A DNA stretch of 64,000 bases. It comes from Mesaphorura yosii (taxonomy: Eukaryota > Arthropoda > Collembola > Poduromorpha > Tullbergiidae). A model generated the notes under the pieces. That model was not told the DNA's origin. It saw nothing but the letters and a program-made list of their open reading frames with translations, and did no database searches. Below are positions 1-11,440 of this stretch, piece by piece (within the stretch, counting starts at the first letter, position 1; every line of letters begins with the position of its first letter). Where the stretch lies: NCBI GenBank assembly GCA_009869945.1, contig WIXG01000053.1, positions 1 through 64,000 on the forward strand, written 5' to 3'. The position numbers and the translations under genes were made by a program.

Positions 1-2
1 TC

Positions 3-311
3 ACATTAGACGAGTGTTGGTTTTACCTTCAAGATACATCCGAATCTCGCAGAATTTACTACAGCAAACCAGATAGAAACGATCCAGAACACCCATTTGA
101 AAAATCCGAGAACTTCGGTGCTAAAATTATGGACCGAAGAACAATTGCAGGTCTTTGGAACGTTTTAAATCAAGTGTGGAACGGAATACCATCTCAAATC
201 GTCACCAACATCATGAATTCCTGGAAACGACGCTTACGAGCAGTTGCTAAGGGGCAAGGTGAACATGTAGAGAACACTCGCGCTATTCACCGACGAAAAG
301 TATCAGCTTAG
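3..311 (+). pseudogene. Tc1/mariner-type transposase, 3' remnant with internal deletion
   Basis: The frame is open from the window edge to a TAG at 309-311 (102 codons), so the 5' part lies outside. It starts with TLDECWFYL, which resembles the first catalytic-Asp strand of Tc1/mariner DDE transposases. It continues through a basic region and SENFGAKIM, and then passes directly into RRTIAGLWNVLNQVW and a basic end (SWKRRLRAV). In the family the GLW..V...W segment lies near the C-terminus, well beyond the second and third catalytic aspartates (normally in a QDNA-like and an SPDxxP-like motif). Both are absent here, so an in-frame internal deletion appears to join the two parts. Such a copy could not catalyse transposition. 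No terminal inverted repeat was identified in the 300 bases downstream. The family call rests on motif memory, not on a search. Confidence 0.62.
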
Positions 312-3300
312 GCGAGTCTGCGAAACTGGGTAAAAAAAGCCTGAACACCCTTGTAGTCTGGCACTGGCGCTCCAGCACCTTGATGTGACTTATGGCGGTG
401 CTGAATTCTTGCTCGGTTTATCTCCAGCCTTTCCGAAATTGGCGCGTATGCGTATATTTCATGTGACGACGCAAGTAAATTACATGGTTGGATGATGAAA
501 CGCCATGGAAGAGCCAGGCAGACAAGAGTCAGAGCAGCAGCAGCAGAAGCAGAAGAACAAGAAGAACACAAGAGAGAGAACAAGGTGTTAATTTGAAATG
601 ATTTATTATCCCCAGTCTTAAAAACCTCTTATTTTTGCCACAGAGCAGGCAGGCAGGCGAGTCAGTCGATCTTCAGCACTCAGCTCGAACCGGTGCGCGT
701 ATCAACGGATCGTGTGAGCTTGGAAGGGATTTGACATCCCATTTCGCTGTTCACTCCATATATGCCATGCCATGCCATGATTGCACGTTGTAAATAAGGA
801 TATGGCAGGCAGGCAGGCACGGCTCAAGCATGCACACACGTGAGAAGTGAGTGAGTCAGTCCATCTTGCGTCTTGCGAGATGAGAAAAGAAGAGAGACAT
901 CATTTGTTATTTATTCTCTTATCAAAACCCAAAATCATCATCATTTGTTTCCTCCAGAAGATGCACACACACACTCACATGAGCGCCGAGCTCAAATTAA
1001 GGCAGCGCAACGAGCAGAGGAGACACGACGACGCGACGACGAAATGAGAATCAATTCAATCTACGCAACGCAACGCAGAAATCCTTTCACGTTTGCATTA
1101 CAGCTGGTCGCTATATATGTAACTGCTGTTGCTGCTGCGACAGCGTACCCGAATGAAAAATTCATTTTGTCCTGTCACTTTCTCAAAACAATGGCCCGTC
1201 CACCAACGTCCGTGCTCCTCCTCGTCGTGGCCAATAAACTAATTAATTCTATTCACAGTCTGTCATTTGTAACATGCTGCATTAGGAAACGAGCGCCGCC
1301 GGAGAATGGACAGAATGACAAATGAATTACGCATAGGAATTTCTTAAACGCCCTCAACCACCACGCATGCACGCATGTCGCACTGCATTTGCACCTGACA
1401 CACGGCAGAGCCACAACAAAACAAATGCTAAATGCAAAAGTGTAGTCGCCATGAATCATAATTGAACTGTAAACACTCGTAAATGTGACAATTGTAGCGA
1501 TAATTCACATAAAATTTCGAATCACACATTTTAATAAATTTGTTTACACGAAAATAAAAACAGCCGCAAGTTGCAAGTTTTGCCGGTTTCTCGGTTTGGG
1601 GTTTTCGAGTCTCGGTTTTTGTCCCGCAGCCGCTCCACTTGTGCGTCGGGGTTTTGGCCCGTACGCACAGCTATTTTTACCCCATTCATAAACATCAAGT
1701 GCGAGTGCTTTGCGATGGCTGAAGTTTTGTTCATATTTTTCAGATTTGAGACTCTCGAATATTTTTCGGATTTTGTTTTCATTTCCCCCGTGAATTCTTC
1801 TTCTGCAACTGCGTGCCTTCGCCTTATGTTGCCGTTGAAAGAGAAATGATGTCAAGTGTTGAGATGCATGAGACAATAATATTTTTCTTCGAAAGTTTTG
1901 GAATATTTTTAAATAGACGGGTGTTGTCGGTTGGCTGTGCCGACCGGCCACTGTTGGTGACAATTAGGATACACGCATTACCATTAGCCTGCCTTAACGT
2001 GGGGAACCTGGTTCCTAAAAGATTAAGTCGAAGAAGGGAACAGCACAGCTGCAATTCGACACCAGCAAAAATAAGGTCCGCTTTCTACCGCTCTGAAGTT
2101 ACACATGCCTGGACTGCACTGTGCTTCGGCATGTGCAGCATTCGCAGCGAGTCCGCTGGACGTGTCTAGCAAAAGTCATCATCTGGCGTGTCTGCTGTCA
2201 CTCGTTTTCTACATCAGCTGGAATAATACTTTACGACGCAGCGCAGCATTTCGAGCCGAGCCTAATGGGGCGATGCTCGTACATGAACACGTAATTAATT
2301 ACACATCAATCCAGTAACGCCATAAATGCAACTGCAATAGCGTGCCGGCAGTGCTACGAGTACGGGAAGATTAATGGTGAGCGTACGAGCAGCAGTAGCA
2401 ACAGCAGCAGCAGCGTGTCAACGAGAGATTTGAAATACGTCGACAGAAAGCAACATCAGCAAAAATTAAGACGTTTTACAGGCATCCAGGGACCAAAAAC
2501 TTTTAATTGACACCTTTGACGCGACGTGAGAACCGAGAAGAAGATAAAATCGAGCCAATCATACATGGCAGGGCAAGGCAAAAGGCAAGGCTCTTGCAAT
2601 ACTCTGGCAAGGCAGCGGAACTAATGCGCGAAGCAGGCACCTGAAAGTTCGGAGTTGGCTGACACAATTATGACACTGTGATGATGAGCCGAATGCCGAA
2701 CCCGAACCCTTCCGCACTCCCTCATTTCCTGTGGACTACGACTCGGTCTTGGTCTCTTCCTATAATTATGGCAAAAATGTCTTATCAATTCTCTGCGATC
2801 TTTCTCTTCACTTTACAAAACACTGAAATCTCGATCTTAGCTCCGGGACTCGGCTCCTTGTGCGATGGTTCGAGTAGTTTGAAGGATGAGACACGAGCAG
2901 AGAGTAATTTGAAAAATAAATAATAAGAGAACGGAAGATGCTCTGGAAAGGAGAAAAAGTAAGCTTCATTTTCATTTGAAATAGTTTGTGAAGCGTGTCT
3001 AATTGTTGAAACAGTTTTCCTTCCATTTTTACTCGACTCTGCTCGTCGCGGATTCTTCGTCTTACTTTTCATCATCTTTACTTTTGCTTCACATGCTGTG
3101 TGTCAACAGAGCACGACGACTGCGAGTAGCGGAGAAAATGAGATGGAGACCCGGCAAGCAAGCAAAGTCGCAGTTTTTGCAATGTAATTGATTCGAAACT
3201 TTTCAACCAAGCGCAACGCAGTACAGTGATGTGATTCCATGTCTATATTTGGAACCTAATAGGCACTCTTTCGCGCACTGAACAGCGGAAACAATGACAG

Positions 3301-3639
3301 AGACTCTGCGTAAAATCCGACGAAACAATCTTCGACCATTAACGTACGCATGTAATGGCCGGCCTAATGCGTTTGGGCGCGGTGCTCCATTCAAATTGGA
3401 GTCGGGCGGTGATTCCGAATGGATTGTGGTGGTTTTGAATAATGGAAGGTGAGGAAAGAAAGGAAGTGTCTCGGTCTCTGCCTACTCGTCATCATTAATC
3501 CGGTCAAGTTCTATTCTGGAGACTCACACTTCCGTGGCACAAAATGCTGGTGCACATCGTCGCCTCATTTCAGCAGCAATTAACGGCGCCGCCACCAAAG
3601 TACGAGGCGTCCACGCCCGCCCATCTTCGCAGTGCATGG

Positions 3640-3770
3640 CGAATTTAATTACAAATTATGGGTAATGCTTATTCATCATTCGTGTAACAGTACACATGCA
3701 ATTAGTGATTGTAACCAGGTAACTCGGAGGTATAATGGCTGTCGCAGATTTCCGTTTAATTAATTTCATA
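3640..3770. promoter_or_regulatory. candidate regulatory block with clustered TAAT-core sites
   Basis: Within about 130 bases there are TAATTA at 3646-3651, CAATTAG at 3699-3705 and TTAATTAAT near 3756-3764, with further AATTA-type cores between them. TAATTA/CAATTAG are established consensus cores for Antennapedia-class and related homeodomains. The clustering is seen directly; an enhancer role is inference, and AT-rich DNA produces such sites by chance. Confidence 0.2.
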
Positions 3771-6700
3771 TTTCACCGGTGCTCGGGCCTGATCGCCAGC
3801 ATTATTAAGGTCTCTGTTCTGTCGCTCATTTCCTTGCTTTGATCTTTCTCGTTCGCTAGCATCAGAAATCATTATCATGCTTGTCCCGTTTTGCCGCCAG
3901 GAATCTTGACTTGATAATTATACGCCGGGCCGAAGCACGGCGCGCTATAGCTTTCGCTTTCGCTATCGATGCCAGGAATTTTATTTTTGGGTAGGAAAAC
4001 GAAAACTACGAGTTCGCTCTCAACATAAATATTATTTTAAGACCCTGTTCACTTAAGGGATGACAAGGCATGGCAAGGCAAGGCTTTTACTTGGAATAAT
4101 AATACGATTGACCCTTAAAATTATGACGATGCACTTAGATTTATTGTGCAATGCAGTGCAGTGCGAGGAAATGAATGAAGGCTGGAATTTTCAGGGGCCG
4201 AGCTGGGTCTGCTGGCACTTATCTTTCAGCATGCTCTCAAGATCGCTCACTTCACTGAACTACGCGCCGTGTTTGCTCTCGGATCGATACTCGCCACTCG
4301 CTGCAGTCTGCAGTGCCCTTAAAGTACTCCGTGTTGGCGCTCGCAGGGAGCGTGTGAACTTGAATCGAGAGGATAAATAAAAAGTGAGTCGAGTCTGCGT
4401 ATTGTCCTTGTCCGAGGAGATTACAAGAGACTGAAGCAAAATATTTATTTAGGTGTTCCAAGTGCCTGAGCATCTTGGCTCAGGCCCGAAAGTAACAAAC
4501 ACAGCGACGACCCTTCGCCTTCTCGCATTCCTCTTCAAGTCTTCCGAATTATTATTCCTATTGATTTGAAGACAAGACAAGAAGCCTTTCTGCATCTCAT
4601 CCAATTTCTTGTTTCGTGTCTTCTTCCCAGCAACCGCGCCGCCGCGCCGACTCGTTTTCGTGTGCATCTGCTGAGGAAGCCCTTTCGCCTTTCGCTGATG
4701 CTCATCAAAGATGCACTCTGCGCTGCATTAACGCATCAAGAAAAGAAGAGGCACACCCAACCTCCAACCAGAAGAGAACAGAGTCAGAGTGCAGTTAAAA
4801 ATAAAACTTCCCAGATTAAAATCAGTAATTTCTGCTTGACCAAATAACGAATCTGACTTGCTGACTCTACAATTACGTACGGGTTGCTTCATTCGAGAGA
4901 GTCGATGTCGAGAATTGGCAGGCAGGCAGTTGGTTACTAAATTGAAAAAGTAGCCCCTTAAGCCATTTCAGCTCTGCCATTCACCTACTTTGACTTTCGA
5001 TTACATTATTAAGTATCAAACTCACTGAGCTGATTGCTGGTTTCGAGCACTGCACTACTTTATTACTCGTCGTTTTAGTATTTCTATTTCGAAACACTCA
5101 TTCATCAACAATAATCATAAACTCTGGAGTCATCTTGGCTCTTAACCTTTGCCAGGCATAGGCAAGGCAAAGGGCTGGCAACGCCAACGCCAGCGCGCAC
5201 TCGACTAGTACGTTCGATTAGTCTGATCCCATTGCCATTAACTCACTCTTGTCCTGGAATCACTTTAACAAAATACGCTTTTAATAACTTTTTTTATTAC
5301 TCCATCGCTGCCGTTGCGTTGTGCGTTGGGGATCGCGTAACCAATTTATTAATTTCATGATTGCTCGAATTGCCTGCCTGCCTGTGCATGGAACACGCAT
5401 TAAATGCCCGACGATGACGTTAATATTGAGTGCGCACAGTTTACGAGCGAGATTAAAAGGTTTCAGGTCATCCTGGCGTTGACGATGAACGTCGTATAAT
5501 ACGAAAAATATGAAGGCTCGAGATGAGAAATGATGAGTCGATGACAAGACAACAACGTACGCTTTTTACTACTGCAATCTACAAACTTTGTCTTTAAATT
5601 TGTGGAGCGGAGGCCAATATAAAAATTATTATCTGCGCCGAGGTACAGTAATACTTACTGACGGATGAGTTTTACAGTTACTTGACGCTCCACGCTGGCC
5701 GCAGGCGGCCTGAAACTGGCAGACGGGATTTCAAACAACAATTTTTATAATCTCAAGCCTGCGCCTGGATAAAACTCAAACGGCTTTTCAATCGCGTTCG
5801 TTATTAATGCCCGACCACGACCACACATTGACTATAGGCCGTGGAAGTTTTTAATTCCTTATCTCCTCGTCTGTTGTTAATCAGAGTTGAAGTTTGTTCA
5901 CCAATAATTTTTTATGACGACCATAATAAATGAGGGCGCACCACATGGATAGCGGCCCGCTTGGCGAGAAAGTCAGGCCTACACCAAGTCCGATCAATTC
6001 CTTACATCGTGCCTCTTGTCTTGCGTCTTTATCCCGCATACACAGTGTTTTAGTAATTTTACGACGTTCGAAATGATGGGCTGCCACTTGTTTAGTGCCC
6101 TCGTTACCGCCTGCCTGCCTCGTTGCGTTTTCATTCTCATGTTCGATGCTCAGCCGCCGCCGCAGTTGCACATGCTGATGTGATCATCATGATCATGATT
6201 TAGAGCTGTAATGCCATGCAGTATGCAGTCACGTCACACAAAATACGTACAAACTACAAAATACTGTGAGCGAATTTTAGTGCACTGTAAAAGCTCAAGT
6301 AAAAGTTTACAAGATATAAATATTTTTTGTGTCTTTAATTTAAACAAGACTGCTGCGTTGCTACTGCTGCTGCTGCTGCAGTACTTGTATTTGTTTGCTG
6401 TGGCATTTGCTGCGGGAATTCGTAGAAGAACGAAGAGCGGACTCGAAGCTCAGAGCGCTCTACGACTCTTGCATGCATGCGTTGGCTGTTGTTGGTTTGG
6501 AAATGGACTTAGGAAGAAAGACAAGAGAGAAAAACTACTCAAAGTTTTATATTATGTCTAAAAGTTGAATTAAAAGCTCTTGAGTTTTTATACGTGTATT
6601 TTTATACTTCAGCAGCAGCAGCAGCGGGCAGAATCGGAGTTGCCAATTGCCAACAGCAATAATAATGCTTCTTCTTAGTTTCCAGCGAGGCCCAAGCAGA

Positions 6701-9700
6701 GCAAAGCAGAGCAGCAGAGGTTCGTGTGGCCGTGTGGCTTGGTTTGGCTGACGAGAAGAGAGCCGAGACCAAGATGAAGAAAACTTTTAACTCTTTTTTA
6801 CAACTACAATATATTTACTTACTGCTTATGCGTACACGTACGTGTAGCAAATACAAAAATTATTAGAGTCAGCCAGCCAAGCACGGTTAAAAGCGGAGCG
6901 GTCCTTATATGCCAAGCCAACTCCTGCGCTCCTCGCCTCGGTCGCGGGCATCATCTTCATGTATTTTGTATTAACCAACTTCCTGTTTTCCACGTCTCCG
7001 TCTCTGATCTCGGGAAGAGAAACAACTGCTGTTAATAATAAAGCTTACTACGAGCTCATCCATTAAGCACCATAAAGCTGTCTCGGCTGCGATATGTTGA
7101 ATTAAAGAATTTCCAACTGGCGTGGCGTGGCTCGCGATAAGTCAAAGTCATAAATTACCGGTAATTTCGCAACTGTGTGTCATGCTTAGGAAATGTCAGT
7201 GCGTGTGCGTCGCGTACGGTAAATGTCACCCGCGCTGTGACTGCGATTGCGACGCACTTCGTTGCGAATTTTTTATCTGCTGCTGCTAAACTTAAGACTG
7301 ATTGGTCTTCAGATTCGCTGGAATTGCTGCTGCTGCTCTTTAATTCATATCACGGACTCTATGCGATGCACAGTACAGTGCGTGCGTGCGTGTGGAATAC
7401 AAGCAGATGAGATGTATCCTCAGTGGAATTTGCAGACTGCATAGCAGATCGCATATTTGTATGTGCCAATAAAGTCAGACTTATTTTTCTCCTCCGCGAC
7501 GTGAATATGTCATGTACATCTAATACATTAATTTACTTACATGTCGCGTGTGTGCTGCGCGCTGCTGCGATGTTCCTGCGTTGTGTATGCAACGAGATTT
7601 CTGTCCCGAGTGCATGACGCACTACATTGAAGTAACATTGATATTAGCAATGCAAGTTGTCATATGTCACATTTTTCTCTCTTTCTACATGGGTCGGAGC
7701 AAAAATAAATAAATTTCCTCTAAAACATTTATATTCTCGGAAGAAGAGGACACAGAAAAAGACATTTATCCACTTTGACGCACCGAGGAAATATTTGCAG
7801 TGCGAGTATTGTACAAATTCACTTCGTTCGAGACGGGCACTTTACCCAGGACACATTTCTTTGAGAAGAGACGAGAAATTGATTCATGCTTTGTGTTTAT
7901 TTAAACTTTTTCAATAAATACTCCTCCGGATTCCTACGCAGACGACGCAAGCAAACGAGAGAAGGAAAGGTTCGAGTCCAGCGCTGCCTGCCTTTTCATT
8001 CAGTCGAAAGCAGACGCAGATAATGTGCAATCTAAACATGCGACGAGTGCGAGTGGCATTTTAAGATATTGAGATTTGAGATGGAAAAGGTCAAGATGCT
8101 TATGGCAACCCAACACGCAAGGCAGCAAGGGAAGGCAGAGTTGTCATTTTCGTGCTGCTCGTGCTGTTGACGAGGCTCGTATCGCACTTCTGCATTTGTC
8201 ACTCAGCTCTCTTCCGCAAACACGCTGCCCGACGCCTCCGCAAAGCATAGCAAAGCACTTGATCAAACTCAAGCGACAGCGGCATGACAACGAGCTGAGG
8301 CGATATCTCTCAAATCACAAGTGGACAGATGCCGGATTTGTTTTGTGGAAGCCAGGCACAGATTACCTTCTCGCACGTCATTTATAAAATTGAAAACTGT
8401 TCACAAAACCTACATTTGCTTTTCATTTCCGATTACCATTACTCGGAATTTCATAAAGACACAGGTCGTCGTCGGCAAACACAAATGGACAACAAAAATG
8501 AAATCAAGAATCTCAGTTAAATGCGGCTCAAGTGAAAACTTGAAATGATCGTGTTGTACTCTGCACTTTGTCTTTTGACACTGCCAAGCGGGTTGACCTG
8601 ATTTGCCTCGCCGTCTTCGTTGCACTCATCAAATCAGACTTCAAATCCGAATCTGGCTGTGAATCACGTACGTGAGAAAATGGAAATATAAAAGTCGCAT
8701 CAGAATTTCATTGGATTTGACTTGTTAAAAGTTTTTCGCCTTTTATTTCTTGGCTTGACGTGAGTTGCGAGGAAAGTGAGTCGAAAGTTTTCTGTTGAGA
8801 TGACATTATTGCAGTTTCGCAAAAGTAAAAGTCAAGTCCGGCAACTCTTCGTTGCTGATGCTGCTGACTCGCGCCAAATCTCAACAACTTTTTTTTTGTT
8901 TTTCAAACGATGGCTTGTACGCGAAGTGTAAAAGCGATGATGAGATTGTGATGTGCGTTCTGTGCTGCTCACTCGCTTCGCTCGCTGGGACCATGGGAAA
9001 GGTGGGTCAAAAGGTGACTTGAGTTATTGTTGCAAGATTGCACGAGGAAAGTTTAAAACGAAGAAAAAGAAATCTTGCATCTCGCAAACTTTGTTTTCCA
9101 AGCTTAAGTTCGTCGTTGTCACCTATAATAATATTTACCTTCACCCGAGAGCTTCCCGAATGACAAAGTAGGAAAGTACACAAGCACGCGTTGCGTTGTG
9201 TTGGCAGAGCCAGCGAGCTGCACGGTAGACGAAACGCGGAAGAAAGATTGATTTGCCATTGCTTACGCTCGAGAAAAGATCTGAGCAGCCCAGTACACAG
9301 CGCAAAGCCGAGTCTCGTCGAGAGTCAAAAGGAGATAAATTACGATTATGCAGTGCAGCATAATGCTGATCTCTTCATTGTAGTACGCACAGAACAAATT
9401 AACAACGCGAAAAAGTTAATCTCTCTCCCTGATTACTGCTCTGTTCTAAGCCTGCTCCGTGCTCATAATAAAATAAATGAGTTTAGTTTTCTCATTGAGT
9501 TGATAACGCATGTTCGTGCATTAATGTCCTATTATTGCTCGCAGAAGATGGCCCACCTTCTTCTCCAGGACATACGCTAGGCTCGGCGCTGCACAATCAT
9601 GCACAGGCGTTGCGGCCGACTTTCTTTACAACTTTTCAGTTTTTATGATTAAACTTTCATTCCTGGTCTTCGTCTTGACTTGAACCTCAGCACTCTTCCT

Positions 9701-9948
9701 TCTAATGACCGCATCAGAAATATTGTGTCTGCCCTGCGTTGTTTAATGTGCCTGTATCTCTGTTGTCTGCCGCTGGGATTTAAGAAAATCGCAATAAAGT
9801 CAACTTCAACTCCAACTTCTTCATTTTTAGTACCGCTCCAAGCCATGGCCACGGCTACGGCCACGCCAGCCACGAACTTGTGGTTATCAGAATTTGGAGA
9901 ACCTTTGCACTTTGCGACTTGGAGCAGTTGGACCGTTGGAAGTTGGAT

Positions 9949-9975
9949 AGCGACGGCGACAGCGACAGCGACGAT
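9949..9975. repeat. degenerate GCGACA hexamer array
   Basis: About four tandem imperfect copies of a GCGACA-like hexamer. It is one of several short 6-base-period arrays scattered over the gene-poor part of the window (see also 16070-16098 and 18189-18233). Confidence 0.6.
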
Positions 9976-10660
9976 GGTCGGTCGTATCTCGCTAACAATG
10001 GCAATAAAAGCAGATACACTCCATTCATCGCATTTCAGGCGTGTATGTTCTCATGTCCCGACATCATTATCCGGTGTTGTATGTATCTTTAATACGTGTC
10101 TCACATTCTGGTTGTAATTGCGCCTGCCTGACCAAACAGAGATTTCCTGGCCCGAGTCTCAATCTGAGTGAGCCTGTGACTTTCTGCAACTGCAATGGCC
10201 ACATCATCATCAAGTAGACTCGGTAAGGGTGTTCTAATAACATTTTACTGTGACTGCGACTGTGACTCTGAGCCGTTGTATCTTCTTCTTATTACAATTT
10301 CGAATTCCTTTTTCCTCCCTTATTTTTATTACGTGATAAAACTTGTCGTAATCTTAGCTAATCTTCTCTTCCTCTTCCTTCCTGTTCCTGCCTTGCCTTC
10401 ACGAGCAAAGCTGAATCAGGAATTCGCAGTCGCCTGCCTTCTTGGCTTTCACTTCCACAATTTCCATTTCTCCTCAACTAATAAATGACAGAAAAGCCTT
10501 CTCTCTCGGTCGTCGTTCGTGTCGTCCTACTTTATTATTTTGTGACTTTGATTTTATTTTATTTTCATCTCGTCCCCTCCTCCACTTCTTCTCTTAATCT
10601 ACATTTTTATACACAAATACACACTAATTTCCGAAACACAAATCTCATCTTAAACTTCGC

Positions 10661-10680
10661 TGCCTGCCTGCCTGCCTGCC
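10661..10680. repeat. (TGCC)5 tetranucleotide microsatellite
   Basis: Five perfect tandem TGCC units. Two- to three-unit versions of the same tetramer, on either strand, recur at many places in this window, for example near 641, 4918, 6111, 17130 and 26437. Confidence 0.9.
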
Positions 10681-11418
10681 GTGTTCTGTCCCGGAGAAGC
10701 AATAACAATAATAATAACGCTGCGTACATATAAAATTGAAGGGTTTTTACAACTCTCGTGTAATTTGGAATGGCAATAATAATTGAAATAGCTGTTCGCT
10801 AATGAACTCGGCTCCCCCACTCATTTCCACCGACACCAGCAGTCAAGCACCGGCACCGACTCCGATTTAATGCGCTTCTCATCTCCTCTTCGAAGCTGTA
10901 CGGCGAGTCGTAAAGGAAGAACAAAATGGATAATGGAGACGGAGCAGCAACAAGCAACAAACAAGAACTCTAAAAATAAATGCCAAAATCATAAATTTCT
11001 CACTTTTGCCGTTTCTCACACATGCCTGCCTGCTGTGAGGATGATGCATGAAGCATGACTTTTACGGTAATAAAAATAATTCTTGACAAGACGACTTTTT
11101 CCTGCCACATTCGCACATCTCGCAAGACTCGCCACGAACCTCTTATAAATGGAACTCTTGTTGACTGTTTGATGATGATGAGATCAGGCAGAACGGCGAG
11201 AAGAGAAAATGCCATGGCATGGCAGAAAAAGCGGCAACGGAGACTTGGCTTCTAATTATCGGAGCGCAAACAAGGAACATCGCACTTTCATCCAAGCCAA
11301 GAAACCAAGACGGCGGGCAGGCGGGCGGGGTTTGCCAATAAAAATTATAAAGTGCGTAAAGCAAATTATTCCAAAGGGAGGCGTGAATGAATTTTTTCCA
11401 CCCTTTTATTTAATTTAC

Positions 11419-11440
11419 TAAAATGCTATTTAGCATTTTA
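11419..11440. repeat. short perfect hairpin
   Basis: Ten-base arms TAAAATGCTA and TAGCATTTTA are perfect reverse complements around a TT spacer. The arms do not extend further. It is AT-rich and short, so it may be a chance palindrome. Confidence 0.6.

Larger units (their letters stand above)
312..10660. other. gene-free stretch, intergenic or intronic
   Basis: I find no exon here with both protein resemblance and credible splice borders. The open frames present are short, low in complexity and unlike known families. Visible content is CAG/CTG runs (for example 6366-6380 and 6611-6625), scattered GGCA/AGGCA clusters (2567-2616, 4062-4084, 5152-5172), a GCGACA hexamer run at 9949-9975, and an AT-rich block with homeodomain-like sites near 3640-3770. 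Small exons of a long-intron gene could be hidden here. Confidence 0.5.

Noticed and set aside
7969..7979. tRNA B-box match (GGTTCGAGTCC)
   Set aside because: No A box or acceptor/anticodon stems can be drawn with the upstream 60 bases, so it is a chance match.
9191..9580. 129-codon plus-strand frame
   Set aside because: No domain resemblance, no Kozak or splice context, and it sits in a gene-poor region where several chance frames of this length occur.
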